A stretch of 64,000 nt of DNA from Sanderia malayensis (lineage: Eukaryota; Cnidaria; Scyphozoa; Semaeostomeae; Pelagiidae), in the NCBI GenBank assembly GCA_013076295.1, contig RQOL01000465.1, positions 124,001 to 188,000 on the forward strand, given 5' to 3'. The position numbers were made by a program, and so were the translations under genes. The notes below the pieces were generated by a model, which did not search any database, had not been told where the DNA came from, and saw nothing but the letters and a program-made list of their open reading frames with translations. Positions 30,501 to 43,078 of the stretch are shown piece after piece. Within the stretch, counting starts at the first letter, position 1. The number at the start of each line of letters is the position of its first letter.

Positions 30501-32690
30501 TGAACATGATAATTAGCAACTATTATTGAGATAATGTACAGAATAGTTGTAACGCATGTCCATCATGACATACTCTGCATTTGATTTTAAATATAATTAT
30601 ATGAGTAAGAATTATAACAATCTCTCTATCTAAGTATGTAGATATTACCTGTTGTGGTGTTTGTGGTTTATCAGCTTGTGAAAGAAACAGCATCATGTGT
30701 GCGTGTGGTAGTCCTCTCTTTTGAAATTCTATCACATATACATGTGCTGTGACATGTCCAAGAATATGGTTGTGTAGTATGTCTTGGAGTAGTTCTTGGA
30801 GTTTAAGTTGAAATACTCGTGTGACAATGTCCGGTCGATCATTGGCCGCCTGATATGGATGAATGTTTTCTTCTATCTCCTTCCATTTAGGATTGGCAGC
30901 CATTGTGAGGAAGATGTCTGGCTTGCCATACTTCCTTACGATTGTCATTGCATCTTGAAAGTGTTGATACATGTTTCTTTGGCTGCCTGGAAATGTTGAG
31001 GGTAGAATGATAACACGGCCAACATCGATATGTATGGGCTGATTCGGATTGTTAGCCCTAGCCATCTGGTTTTCGATTTCAGCTCTTCTGTTGAGATGAT
31101 CCATCAGGCCTCGGTATGTGTCAACACGAAGTTGACGCTGATTGTTCATAATCCAGCTCAGTTTATTGCCTTCTATCTTCGTATATGCATCTACCAGATA
31201 CTGTTGAAATAGAAGTGATGCAATGTGGATGGCTGAGAATGCATCCCTGACCTGAATTCTGTATAAATAGTATTCGGAGAGGGTTAGTTTGGTACGACGG
31301 TTACGATTGTTGTGGTGTTCACCCGCTATGTGTGCTGTGGGCAATCGTTGAAGGTCCAAACTGTAACCTCTGTCACCATGAAAGAACATCAATGGATACG
31401 TGAGAGGATCGGCAATTGGACTCGTTGCGTAAATCTTCATGAGATCTCTGCGTCTTGTTTGTATCTGCAATTCTCTATCATCAGGATTCGGTGAACCTAG
31501 TGTATATAGCTGCAATTTCTCTGGCAGTAGGATTATCGTATCTGCGATCTTGTTGAGGGCGACCTGTTATGATCATTTTGAATGTCGGAACAGGCTGATT
31601 GTTTGCAATAGCTTGCTGCCGCTGTTCCTCCAATATTTCACCCATGCTTCGAAAATGTTGTGCAAATCGATTGACTGCCATTAACTCATTCTGGAGAAGT
31701 GCAACAATGTCCAAATCAAGACGCTGTTCTCCTGCAGTGTTTTGCCGTTCCTGCAATGCTTGTTGCTTATCCATGATGTAAAGTTCTGCGTATTTTCTGG
31801 ATCTGTATGTCTCTGTTACACCTGTTAATGATGCAAAGCACAAGTTATGTAAATAGAAATCCAACTGCAGCCAGCATAAATGAATAATAAGTTATAATGA
31901 TAATGAGTGGAATCATATTGTATCAATTACCTGTCATGTGATATGCCTTTCCGTGAATTGTGATAACTGGTGGTCCAGCTCTAGCATGACGTACAATATT
32001 AGCCTTCCATGATGCCATGGCCATTAGTGAGTTGTATTGGCGGAAGTGCTTTAAGAAATACTTTGATTCGGCAGTATCACCAGTGTACAAATGCATGACA
32101 CTGTTTGGAGGTGGTTCAATTTGATCCAGAGTGATTAAACCTCCCATACAACACTTGTTGTATTGTTTTCGGGAGTTAAGTTCTTCTTTGAAGTACTTTG
32201 CACCACAATGAATGCATGTTCCGGTCATTTTATTCAAGTGGTGTGGTAATGGGGAGAAGGGGATGAGGTTTTCAGCTTCATTGTTCTCGGGGACAGGGTT
32301 GTCAACTTGCATTTGCTGATCTTCAACGGGTTCTGGTATCTGATTTTCATCGGGTACTGGAACTGCTTCGTGCATCTCGATGTCTGCAGGCTGTTCTGCT
32401 GCTGGAAGCTCTTGGTTCTGAATGGGAATCTCTGGTTCCATGTCCATCTCCATTGGCTGTATCTCTGGAAGAGGATACGGTGCTGGAAATGGCTGATATT
32501 CAGGGGCTTCTAGCTGACGGTTTTCGAGCTGCAATTGTTGAAGATCGTTGACTGCTGCAACTACGTTATCGGCATTTCCTGTCTGTTGAGGTTGGAGCTG
32601 TTGATTGATCTGTCTCCTATGCTGCACATTCTCCCGCACTTGATTTCTACGTCTGTCGCCCGTTATACTTTTCCTGGACTTACGCGGCAT
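27587..32690 (-). pseudogene. Helitron Rep-helicase (RepHel), multi-exon, nearly complete
   Basis: RepHel nicks and unwinds DNA for rolling-circle transposition. Exons on the minus strand: 32690-31932 (acidic, Pro/Gln-rich start, then CIHCGAKYF zinc-finger segment), about 31826-30649, 30494-29200, 29157-28112 and 28008-27587. The Rep domain has the HUH motif in GLPHAHMMLF and the Tyr region KYIFKYIHKG. The SF1 helicase has Walker A GPAGTGKT, Walker B FIWDEAS, GGDFRQVLPVV and, at the end, INKAQGQSL and VAMSRAT. Introns have GT-AG ends. One frameshift near 31500 (after EIAAIYT) separates two open segments, so the protein is not produced as read. No terminal EN or OTU domain is fused. Confidence 0.85.
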
Positions 32691-32726
32691 GGTGCAAGTT
32701 GTGATATGGAAAAGAAGCAGGGACAA

Positions 32727-33926
32727 ATTAAATTAGGCAATATTATTGTAAATGTTATTGCTTGGCCTCAATAGCAACAACAATGGAAATAATTATAGCC
32801 CTGTGTAAAGCTGCAACACAAAGAAGTAAATATTATGTATTTTAAAGGTATGGTAGTGTTAAGTATAATGTTGTAAATAAATCATTATCATAAAAGTAAT
32901 GCTATGTAATATGATGTAATTTTTATGAAACCCTTACGTTAAACTGTGCTCGTTTCTGTTATGTAAACAGTCACTAAAATGGAAGAGAGTAAATTGAAAT
33001 TAAAATTATTGTTGACATGAATAAACGAATCATAAAAAGAGACTCCTAAAACCTGTACGCAATGAAAATTAACTTGTTGAATCCAGTGCAGTTGTTAAGA
33101 ATTCAACAAATTTGGTTGTAAATTTGTTAAAAACGGCGCCATAAATCTTTTTTCATATATTCCAGATGCATAAAACAAAAATGATGTTTTTATCCATGGT
33201 AAAGAGTAACTCGCTGCACATAGGTTACATTTACAAATCATTTAAGAACGAAAATATCATGTTCTGGTTCTGGTATCTGATGAAAATCAGATACCAGTAA
33301 TGGAAAGAAGTTTGTAAAAGAGAGGTGTCCGTTATTTTAAAATCGATCAAAGTGGGCCTGTTTTTATAAAGTAAACAACTAATTAAAGAGCTGAACAAAA
33401 TAGTGAGAAGGAAAAACTGCAACGAATTAATTCATTTCTTACCGAGCCTTGTGTCTTTTAAAACTATGGTGAGAAGCGAAAGAGAAATTAGGATAGTTAT
33501 AAACTTGAAATATTTAATAAAATATGATGCCTGAATAACAACCTGTTTTTGCCATGAAAAGCATGGAAAGAAGAGCAAAAATTATTGACATTATTAAGCG
33601 AAATAGCAATAAAGAAGCTTGTTAGCTTATAATGATAGCTTGTTAGAAAAAAACAACATTCATAATACTTACTCAGCGATAAATAATTCCATATAATGAT
33701 ATCCTATTTATAATTTGGACAACTAAATTAAATTAGGCAAAATCTAATTGTGCAAATAATTAGAGGCGGGATTTCTATTGTACCATACAGGTCCCATGAT
33801 TGGTTTATACACGTCATATGTTAGAAAAGGCGGGAAACTTGCTAGTGAAAAGGGAATTCCCCTTCGTCCGTCAGATTTGTTATAAAGGTAGGAGAGAGAA
33901 AATGCACGTCAAATTGAATTACATCA
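32727..33926. other. no gene seen; contains an inverted copy of Helitron gene sequence
   Basis: AT-rich sequence upstream of the RepHel start. The phrase AAATTAAATTAGGCAA occurs both at about 32724 and at 33727. A strong hairpin lies at 33270-33297. No terminal TC of the Helitron could be assigned. Confidence 0.4.
33270..33297. other. perfect 12-bp hairpin matching RepHel coding sequence
   Basis: CTGGTATCTGAT-GAAA-ATCAGATACCAG is a perfect 12-bp stem. Its right 19 bases (GATGAAAATCAGATACCAG) are the exact reverse complement of 32335-32353, a coding part of the RepHel first exon. Confidence 0.6.
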
Positions 33927-34042
33927 TGGCGGCGATAGCATGCCAGCCAAGTATAGCCAGTGAGTATAGCAGATTGAGGAAAGGCATGGTGAGAGTCCAA
34001 CTGCATCTTCTTAAATCATTTCCATGTGAAGAGTATGTATAA
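33927..34042 (+). CDS. possible first exon of an unknown gene
   Basis: ATG within ATCATGGCGGCG starts MAAIACQPSIASEYSRL, with ordinary composition and a leading CpG-rich start context. A donor may lie at GAA|GAGTATGT or at the in-frame GTATGT near 34034. A further exon-like stretch (LVQLQHRIHE) with a GTAAGT donor follows at about 34153-34203. The family is not recognised and the exon chain is uncertain. Confidence 0.35.
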
Positions 34043-34570
34043 AGTATTTTGACTCACTGTTAAAAATGTGTTAACTCCAGTATCATTTTCTGAGTTTAGA
34101 TTGCAAAAATCGCTTAAAAAAGAATCATACTGTGAATAAATGACCACCGTTACCTGGTGCAACTGCAACATCGCATTCATGAAAGTGAATACCATGCATT
34201 GGGTAAGTTATTAAGGGAAGGTTTTGCAACGAAATCATGTCAACATTCATAACTGATAAAGCTTTCTGAATTATTAGAAATATGATTTAAATTTCAAAAA
34301 TACTGGAACATATAATTTGGAACATTTGGAACATATAAAATAAGAACATTTGGGACATATAATGAGAACAAATAGTATAGTAATAAAACTTTGACCATGC
34401 ATGAACAAAAAAATGTGAAATGTTTTTCAAATTTTGGATATGAAAAGTAGATAATGTTAGTCAATATTTTGTGTTAATGTCAGCAGTTGTAATTTTATGA
34501 TGGTTTAAAAGTTTTTATTTTTTCATGCATGGTCAAAAGCAGGACATGTGTAAATTAGTTAGGAAACTAT

Positions 34571-36435
34571 TCATTTACACATGTCCTGCATAATTTTTGC
34601 GGCCCTTTGGGTGGGCATGGCCACCATCAATGTTCGTGAGAATTCTTTGGTGGCCTTCTCACCTTTTTTCTCATTTTTGGCCTTTCTTTGGCCTTTGCCA
34701 ATCCTGACAAAGGCCTCCTTCTGTGATCTGTGAATACACAATTATGTTATAGGTTGTTTTTTTGGTGAAAGGATATTATGCAATATTTGGAAGATATCAA
34801 TTGAACAACTGAGCTTCAAATACAGAAGGTATACTTACACTATTTCTTTGGCGGGGAGTCTTCTCCCTTCCTTGTCATGGAGGGAGAATTTTTTTGTGCT
34901 GCTCAATTCTTTGAATTGGGCAGCACATTCCCTCTTCAGACTGAAAATGTCTTTGTACGTTATTTCCTAGGATACAAAAGCAAACAATGAAATAATTTTC
35001 CACGAAAACAATAACCATGAAATATGAATTAATTATTGTGAATTGTGCAAAAAAACTGATTAATTATGAATGAATATATATTTGCTATAATTACTTTTGC
35101 TTCATCACCAAGCCAGATGATCATTTTTTTTGTGGCTCAGGCTTTTTGGTTGCACTTGCAAACCTTGAAGCCATAATAACCTTAAAGCAAACAAATTATA
35201 GTTGCTTTTCTTTAATAAGGATAATTGGTGTGCGAAAAACAGAACATGTTTGCATGAAGTTGTACTGATACAAAATCAAAGGACAACTGCTAAACTGCAA
35301 ATCGTGAAAAAGCAATAACATAATAGTGATTTAATTAGCAAGTAGTAAGTTATACATATGGTTGGTAAACATAATAGTAATGGAAAATTTCATTATCTAA
35401 ATAATATTGAAAGAAAAGTACATACCCAAAAATCTGAAAAAAAATGAGATGTCAACAGCTAAACTGCAAATACTGAAAAAGAAGAAGAGAATTGTGATTT
35501 AAATGCTAAGTAGTAAGTTGTACATATGGTTGGTGAACATAAAAGTAATGGAGACTTTCATTATCTGAGTAACATTGAAAGAAAAGTACATACCGGAATC
35601 TGAACAATGTAAAAAATGAAAGGATAAAAGGCCAACTACCAAACTGTAAATTCTGGAAAAAGAATAAGATAATTGTGATTGAAATGGTAAGTAGTAAGTT
35701 ATACATATGCTTAGTGAAGACAATAGTAATGGAGAATCTCATTATCCAAGTAACATTGAACTGAAAGTACATACCGAAAATGTGCTAAACGAAATAAAAA
35801 TCGAGCAGGGCAACTGCCAAACTGCAAATACTGGAAAAATAATAAGATGATTGTGATTTATATGGTAATTAGTAAGTTATACATATGCTTAGTGAAGACA
35901 ATAGTAATGGAGAAACTCATTATCCAAGTAACATTGAAGTGAAAGTACATACCGAAAATGTGATAAACGAAATAAAAATCAAGCAGGGCAACTGCCAAAC
36001 TGCAAATACTGGAAAAATAATAAGATGATTGTGATTTATATGGTAAGTAGTAAGTTATACATATGCTTAATGAAGACAATAGTAATGGAGAAACTCATTA
36101 TCCATTATCCAAGTAACATTGAACTGAAAGTACATACCGAAATTTTTTTTCTTCAGTATTAGGAAGGTTCACCGAAAACAATTGAGAAATTAAACGAAGA
36201 CTGGAAAAGGAATATCATCAGTGATTAAATACATGGAAATAGTTGTGCATGTAATAAAAAATTTGGGTATTATTTGTAAATGTCTTTATTAATATGTAAA
36301 AGTATAAATTATTAGTAATGAGTTAAAAACAATTTACCTCTTGACTTGTGGCTCTACTTTTGACAGTGATGAACACGAACGGAAAATATTTTTGGCGCGT
36401 TGCGTTGTGAAGATAATTTTGAATATGAACACCAT
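34571..36435 (-). CDS. candidate four-exon host gene, unknown
   Basis: Exons on the minus strand: 36435-36338 (ATG, donor GAG|GTAAAT), about 35124-35095 (MIIWLGDEAK, donor GTAATT), 34966-34839 (acceptor TATCCTAG, donor GT|GTAAGT) and 34727-34571 (acceptor TTCACAG, stop TGA). The last two join in phase and encode a basic helical protein with SLKRECAAQFKEL and RIGKGQRKAKNEKKGEKA. The join between the first two exons is not proved; an A8 run near 35125-35132 changes the frame. A 178-bp tandem array lies in the intron between them. No family is recognised. Confidence 0.45.
35330..36140. repeat. ~178-bp tandem repeat, five units
   Basis: The phrase TACATATG after AAGTAGTAAGTT recurs at 35353, 35521, 35702, 35880 and 36058 (spacings 168, 181, 178, 178). 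Each unit also holds AAAGTACATACC and AAACTGCAAAT. The overlapping minus-strand frames with repeated MYNLL text are products of this array and not genes. It lies inside an intron of the candidate gene at 34571-36435. Confidence 0.85.
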
Positions 36436-36973
36436 GGCAACAGATTGAAGATGGCCTCGTATAATAAAATATAGATAACTGAAATCGAGGCCTCCTGGAA
36501 ATGTCACAGAATGCGTAAATATTGTTAGAATGTGTGGTGGAAATACCCTGGTAGTGGCCTGATAGTGTGAAATTTAGTTATGAGAAATGACTACAGAAAA
36601 TGAAGACTTTTCAAGAGAAGCATATGTAATGTTGCACGCTTCACTGGTAAATTATATTCAGGTAAATAGTACATTTATGTTGTAAGATACCTATACAGTT
36701 TTTGTTGCAACTATAAAATTTATAAGTTGAAGTCATCTCCTTTCAACCTTTGTTGTGTGTTCTTAATATTCTGTCATCAATCATGCATCTTCTTCATTCT
36801 CTGTGTATTTATCAATGAAGGGTACTACAAAGTATAAAGTATAACAATATATTAACAATATTTCTATACTACAAAGTATAGAAATATATTAACAAATTGG
36901 AGAACATATGATTGCCTACAAAGACTTAAAAAACTGCTTGAGCATACTATTCAATGCAACATGAAAAATAAAA
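36436..36973. other. no gene seen
   Basis: AT-rich spacer between the candidate gene start and the Helitron. It includes a 36-bp duplicated phrase (ACTACAAAGTATA...ATATATTAACAA) at 36828-36895. No coding or RNA feature was found. Confidence 0.4.
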
Positions 36974-38416
36974 TCTAATATTACTATTCTGGGATGTCAC
37001 GTGATGACGCATTTTCCTTGCCAAAAACAATAGATTCGACCCGAAACAATAGGTCGAACGCCCAAAAACAATGGGCCGAAACGGCGAACCGTGTAATCAC
37101 AAAGGCTTTTTTGTACGTGGGTATATGGCAATGAAATTCACACTGAATGTTTAGTTTATTTATTTAACCAGGGTAATGGATTTTGTTTTTCGATTTTCTC
37201 CTGAAATTTTGAATTATTCCACTAATTATTCTGCTAATTGTGCTATCACGAAAAAACTACGGTTTACGCTGGCGAAACTTCCAAATTGGCGTAGCGAACT
37301 CCATTTTCGAACAGAGTGTTCGCTCTTCACGTGACCCGTTTCGCCTTTTCCTGCAATTTCATTGGCTCCTTTCGCGTGACCCACGTGGGTTGTCGATCAA
37401 TTTTCGTTTCTCACCCTCGGTTGCGGGCGACGCATGCGAATTTTCGGTCGTTTTTCGTTATTCGCCCTCGGTTGCAGCAGGTACTTTTGGAGAAAGAAGA
37501 CGCGTGTTTTTGTTTTTCACACAAAGGGCGCCTTTCAAAGTATTTACGAGCTCAATTTTCTTTGTAAAGAGCTGCTAATTGTTTCAAAGACCCTAGAGAG
37601 TTGCAGGAAACAATTGGGAACACAGGTGATAGCTTTGTTTAGTATTTTGAGTTGAAATAGTTGTAGTTTTTGTAGTAGGCGTTGCTTCGGCATGCTTGCA
37701 ACGCTTAGGCCCAATGAAAACAAAGTCAAAGTTATGAATTTTTCAGGCCCTATTTGCACGATTTTCCCCATTTAAACTTTCCACAAGTGTTTGTATGTTT
37801 GTATGGTAGGTATAGTAGGAATAGTAGGTTTTTATAGTAGGTATAGTATGTATAGTATGTTTTTATAGTATGTATAGTAGGTATAGTATGTATAGTATGT
37901 TTTTATAAAAGGTATAGTATGTTTTTATAGTATGTATAGTAGGTATAGTATTTTTTTATAGTAGGTATAGTATGTATAGTATCTTTTATAGTAGGTATAG
38001 TATGTTTTTATAGTATGTATAGTAGGTATAGTATGTATAGTATGTTTTTATAGTAGGTATAGTATGTTTTTATAGTATGTATAGTAGGTATAGTATTTTT
38101 TTATAGTAGGTATAGTATGTATAGTATCTTTTATAGTAGGTATAGTATGTTTTTATAGTATGTATAGTAGGTATAGTATGTATAGTATGTTTTTATAGTA
38201 GGTATAGTAGGTATAGTATGTAAGTATAGTAGGTATAGTATGTTGGTATAGTATGTAGGTATAGTATGTAGGTATGGTATGTAGTATAGTATGTAAGTAT
38301 AGTAGGTATAGTATGTTGGTATAGTGTGTAGGTATAGTATGTAGGTATGGTATGTAGTATAGTATGATTTTATAGTAGGTATAGTATGTAGGTATGTATG
38401 TATGTATGTATGTATG

Positions 38417-38450
<34 letters not shown>

Positions 38451-38740
38451 TGGGCATGAGCGTCAGCGAATGCAGCGCACGAAGTGCGCCCTATCAGTCA
38501 ATGTTTCTTGATAATAGATAGACAGGCGAGCGCAGCGAGCTAACCCATTGTATGTGGGGTTGAAATAGGCATGAGCGAAGCGAATGCAGCGCACGAAGTG
38601 CGCCCTATCAGTCAATGTTTCTTGATAATAGATAGACAGGCGAGCATAGCGAGCTAACCCATTGTACGTGGGGTTGAAAGAGGCATGAGCGAAGCGAATG
38701 CAGCGCACGAAGTGCGCCCTATCAGTCAATGTTTCTTGAT
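36974..38740 (+). mobile_element. non-autonomous Helitron, 3'-truncated
   Basis: Starts TCTAATATTACTATTCTG after an A at 36973, matching the family 5' end with a few changes. It continues through the shared GTCACGTGATGACGCA and ACAATGGGCCGAAACGGCG blocks. It ends inside a 114-bp minisatellite unit at 38740, with no CTAG. A long TATAGTA-type microsatellite is embedded at 37790-38455. The coding-like frames are fortuitous. Confidence 0.8.
37790..38455. repeat. TATAGTA-type and TATG microsatellite
   Basis: About 600 bp of interleaved TATAGTAGG, TATAGTATG and TTTTTATAG units, then (TATG)n from about 38391. A higher-order block of about 175 bp appears to repeat (37910-38080 resembles 38045-38160). 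The open frame over it (Tyr/Thr/His repeats) is not a gene. Confidence 0.9.
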
Positions 38741-39090
38741 GACTTGATTTTGAATACCAAAAACTGAGAGGGTAGAAAAAAGGGAGAAGGACAAAAACAA
38801 AATTAAGGAGAATGTAGAAAGCAGCAAGACAATCAACTTTGGGGAACAGAGCTCAGAAGTGCGAACAATATGAATCAACAATTGAACAATTGAATCTGTA
38901 AAACAATTGAAATTGAAGTGAATCTATAAAACAATTGAAATTTGAAAAGTAATAGAGAAGTGTTGTTACAAAATTTATAATTACATCAAAATTATTTGAA
39001 AATTGTGTTATTATGAAGCACAGCCAAATATTTAAACATCACATGTTTAAAGTGGCATAAAATGTATTTGTACATGATGTACATGAACAT
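38741..39090. other. no gene seen; probable 3' flank of the unknown gene
   Basis: AT-rich DNA between the truncated Helitron and the stop codon of the last exon at 39091. It may include the 3' UTR of that gene. No clear polyadenylation signal stands out. Confidence 0.4.
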
Positions 39091-39227
39091 TTATTTAACA
39101 TTGTAACCACCTTCATTTATTGCTGGCATTGTTACTCCATTGAATATTTCCCAAACACTGAACACTTCAAAGCATATCTTCATATGAATGCAGTCAGCAA
39201 ATTTTTCTTTAAGCATCTCCTTAAGCT
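39091..39227 (-). CDS. last exon of the unknown duplicated gene
   Basis: Begins after a strong acceptor (CTTTTTCATACAG) and is open to TAA at 39091. It encodes LKEMLKEKFADCIHMKI and ends in INEGGYNVK. It belongs to the gene whose other exons are at 51798-53147. The gypsy element, with its P-type insertion, landed 26 bp upstream of this acceptor, within the last intron, making that intron about 12.6 kb. Confidence 0.6.
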
Positions 39228-39257
39228 CTGTATGAAAAAGGAGTTTGCAAAAGTTTC

Positions 39258-39504
39258 TAAATAAGACTGCATCTATTTCAGTGATTTGTATTCATTAACA
39301 CCAAGACTGATAATCAAGTTTATACTTATCTACTATAAACAACATCAGCTGAACATGAACTCTGATTGACTCATGAAAACGGAACTAACAGATATTATAA
39401 CATGTCCAAAGTAATTGTCAAATAGTCCAATGTGAAAACAACAACAACGGTTCATAACATAACAGCAACAACAACGGTTCAGTGTCAGGCTTGAAACTGC
39501 TCTA
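39258..39504 (-). repeat. 3' LTR of gypsy copy B
   Basis: 247 bp, nearly identical to 50544-50790. It is preceded in element sense by the polypurine tract at 39505-39515 and followed by the duplicated GTTTC at 39253-39257. Confidence 0.9.
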
Positions 39505-39540
39505 TCCCCCCTAAGTCTTGAGGGGCGAAAGACTGAAAGG

Positions 39541-40819
39541 TTAAGATTCCAAGAGTCCCTTGCTATTGTAGTCCTGCAAGAGGCGCAAGGCCAAAGGTAC
39601 CCGAGGGGATGCGGCTGGGCGGGGAGGTGACAAGGCGGCGGTAGCGGGTGGACCAGGCAGGGGCAAGCTCGGTGGAGTGGGTGGCTGCTCGTCATCCTTA
39701 GACACAGGTGTAGGCGGTCCGGTAGGTTGATGGTTGGGTGGCAAGGGAGTCCTGTCCGCGGCCAAAGGCTGCTGGGATGGGCAGGGTTGCATCTGGGAAG
39801 GCACCATGTCCTGAGTAATGAAGCGTGGGGGAGGCGGTTGCTGTACTGGAACAAAACGCCGCAAAAATTTCCGGTTACGGAGGGTCAGACGTCCAGATCC
39901 GGCGATGCGGATGCGGTATTGGTCGAAATGTTTGACCTCAACAATGGTGCCAGTCTTGTCCCACTTGTTGGGGTAGGGGCCAGTCTGGTTCTGCAGTCGT
40001 ACATGATCACCAACAACGAGGGGGGTCAGGCGTTTCATGTGATCAGACCAGCGTTCCTCCGCTCGACGAGGGCGTAGACGCAAGGCCACCTCACGTTGAG
40101 CTAAAGTGTTGCTCCAGGTTGGTTGGGGCTGGCATCGTCCTGGGATGATGGGTATAAAGTCCTTGGGACGTCCGAAGAGGCATTGAGCCGGAGAGAGGTG
40201 TGTGTTCGGATCGGGGCGTGTTCCTATACTGGAGGATGGCATGCTGGAGGGCGTCAGTGTCGAGACTGCCGGCGGGGCTAGTGTGTCCTGAGATCAAGCG
40301 TTTAACGGTCTTGACGCCAACCTCAGCGCGGCAGTTGGAGTGGGGGAAAGCAACAGAGGAGAGGCGGTGATGTACACCCCAAGCCTTGAGAAACTCGCGA
40401 GTATTGGACGCGGTGAATTCTGGGCCACCGTCAGTGGCGCATTCGTCAGGGATGCCGTAGGTGCTAATGGTCCGGCAGAGACAGTCAATCAATGCCTGAG
40501 AGCCGTTGTGGGCACGCTCAATGATTGGCCAATTCGAGTAGCGATCCACTATGACGAGGTAAGAGATGCCCCGGTATGTGAAGAAGTCCCCACAAACGCA
40601 CTGAAACGGGTAAACAGGCTGTATGGTTGGGTATGGCGGACTGCACGGCTGAGATGGGGCCATCCGATTGCAATCATAGCAAGATTGGCAGCTGTTGCTG
40701 ATGTCCGATGTGATGCCAGGCCAGAAGACAGAATCTTCAGCACGAGCAGTGATAGAAGTAACACCTTGGTGGGTGGAGTGCAAAGTGGCCAATACACGCG
40801 ATTGGAGCGATCGAGGCAC
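39541..40819 (-). pseudogene. gypsy copy B integrase
   Basis: The first piece (40091-40819) has the HHCC zinc-binding region (LHSTHQG, then CQSCYDCNR). The catalytic core has Asp in CVCGDFF, Asp in ATDGGPEFTA and Glu in NCRAEVGVK. The second piece (39541-40242) holds the C-terminal GPY/F-type module (GPYPNKWDKTG) and a Pro-rich tail. They are in different frames and overlap near 40230, so an indel separates them. The enzyme inserts the retrotransposon cDNA. All three catalytic residues are kept. Confidence 0.88.
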
Positions 40820-40954
40820 AAGTAGAGAATGACACCATCACATTCAGAGAAGTGATGCCGGAACGGGAAGTAGCCCTGGAGCTCTGGGGGCATGGACGCA
40901 CGTGAGCTCGGGAAACCAGAGTCAATATATTTCAACAGTTGCTGTAGTCGGGCA

Positions 40955-43003
40955 TCACTGGTCCTGATCCTTATGCCAGTTGGACAGTGTCCCAGCTGAC
41001 AATGTCAGAGGTAGAGCATCGGGCAGGACGGCCCCGCTGGTGTTAGCGGCATCATCTGGTAGGTGGAGTGGGGTGCCTTCAGGAGGGCCAGATGGGTGGC
41101 GTGAAATAACGTCGGCAGCATGATTGCGGGCCCCAGGGATGTGGAGCATCCGAAAGCGGTAGCGCAAGGTCTTTTCTATCAGATTACACATGCGAGGATT
41201 TGGGATGTCGGCCAAGCAACGGTCACCAAGGATCTTTAAGAGTGGCTTGTGGTCAACGGCAATGATAAGGTCTTGGCATCCCAGCACAAAGAAGCGAGCT
41301 TTATCGAGAGCATCAGCAACTGCCAAGGCCTCCCCCTCACTGGGTGCATAGCGGGACTCAGCAGCATGAGTAAAACGGCTTCCTACCAAGGTGACTCTCC
41401 AGCCGTTAGGGCAGCAGAAAGGTGAGGCCGAAGGGCAGGGGCAGTGCTTCTGGAAAAGCCAAAATCCGATACCATCTTTGGACCAGTCAGTGGCAAGACA
41501 GGTGGGTTGAGACTTGTCGAAGATGCGGACGCCTTCCTGAATCTCGCTGATGATAGCGGATTTCGAGTTGTCAAATAGTTGCTGAAGTTGGGCGTCCCAT
41601 TTGAAGGTGGCGCCAGACTTGAGGAGTTGGCGGAAGGGCAACATGTGTTCAGCGGCGGCGAAGGCATATGAAACTTGGTTGACTAGGCTGAACCAAGAGC
41701 GGATATCAGTGAGGTTCCCTGGCGTTGGGAAGTCGCGGATGGCGTCAAGGAATTTTGCGCACGGGCGCGCGGTAGTGTTTGTGATCTCGAAGCCTGCGAA
41801 TTCCACAGTGTCGCAGCCGAAGCGGAACTTGGTGGGGTTGAGGAGAATCCCGTGTCGCCCACATAGCTCGAGCCAGTCCACAGCTTGGAAGAAGCTCTCA
41901 ACCAAGGTGTCAGACCAAAGAAGGGTGTCGTCAATGCACTTTGTCTTGCTGGGAACGCCAGACATGATTTCGTCGAACCGACGTGAGTATCCATCGCAAG
42001 AGGCAATGTAGCCCTGGGGAGCGCGTTTGTACCGGAACCGGCCACAAGGAGTGATGAATGTGGTCAGGTGGATGTCATAGGAGCGGGACACTGTGGTAGC
42101 CATTCCAGCAGTCGAATACGGTCTTCTTGACATTGCTGGGGACGGAACGAGCCTGGTGAAATGGGGTTTGGGTGTGGTGTGTCTCACGAGTGGCATGCAA
42201 GTTTAAGGCCTGGAGGTCGACGGTGCGGCGAGGCTTACCATTTTTCTTGGTGCAGACAACCATGCGATGGCACCAGGTGACAGGCTCACCAACGGGAACT
42301 GGCTCTATGACACCCAATGCAACATCGTCATCGAGGCCGGCTTTGACTTCAGCCTGCCAGTGTAGCGGAACTGGCACAGGAGAATGATGTGTGACAGGCG
42401 TGGCATCTGGGTCAATCATAAGGCACATCGGAATACTCTCCATGGTGGGCAGAGGCTGGTGCTCCCATGTATAAAGGTGCTAGACTTGTAGTAGTCGAGT
42501 AGCCAGCGTTCAAGGTTCTCACGGTTGGCAGGAGTCATTGGCATTGGCATTACTGATGGTCGGGGTGGTGGGAGCTGGCGACGAGGGCAGTCGCAATCGG
42601 CACAAGGGGTGGTGCTCATAGCAGGGTCCGGTACAGTTGCGGATTCCACAGACAGGGCATCGCCAATCGACGGGAATGATTGCGGTATAAGCCCGAGGGC
42701 GGTGCAGGCTTCTCGACTGAGGAACAGCCTGTCCGCGTCATCAGTGACATAGACAATTTGGCGGGTGGTGAGTGATTGGCCCGAAGGTTGCTGGCCAGAG
42801 AAACGAATGATGGCTGCACCAAGGATGTTAATGCCATTGTTGCTGGCTGTAAGCATGGGCATGGACACTGGCAAGAGATCCCGGAGCTGAAGGCCGAGTC
42901 CGTTGACGACTCGCAAGCTGGCGAGAGAGCTCTGACACCCAGTATCGGCCATGGCAGTGATTTCGGCCTGTTGAGCTGCAGGGAAGGGAGATGTGTATCC
43001 CAA
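40955..43003 (-). pseudogene. gypsy copy B protease, RT and RNase H
   Basis: 42416-43003 has the protease ADTGCQSSLASL. 42075-42443 has the RT fingers (WCHRMVVCTKKNG). 40955-42196 has the RT palm (CIDDTLLWSD) and RNase H (LATDWSKDGIGFW). A short deletion near 42080, relative to copy A, breaks RT between its second and third segments; another shift lies near 42430. An extra insertion near 40960 (GGTCCTGATCC) distinguishes it from copy A. Confidence 0.88.
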
Positions 43004-43078
43004 AGTAACATAATCATCAGGAACAACGGATGCCGTAAGTTTGAGAAACGGTTGCGGTTGAGACGCTCGGTGGGTCCA

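Noticed and set aside
35499..36079. Paralogous small membrane proteins (repeated MYNLL frames, minus strand)
   Set aside because: These frames follow the 178-bp tandem array and differ by unit drift only.
38131..38729. Minus-strand frames rich in His/Tyr/Thr, then FVRCIRFAHASFNP
   Set aside because: Products of the TATG/TATAGTA microsatellite and of the minisatellite, not genes.
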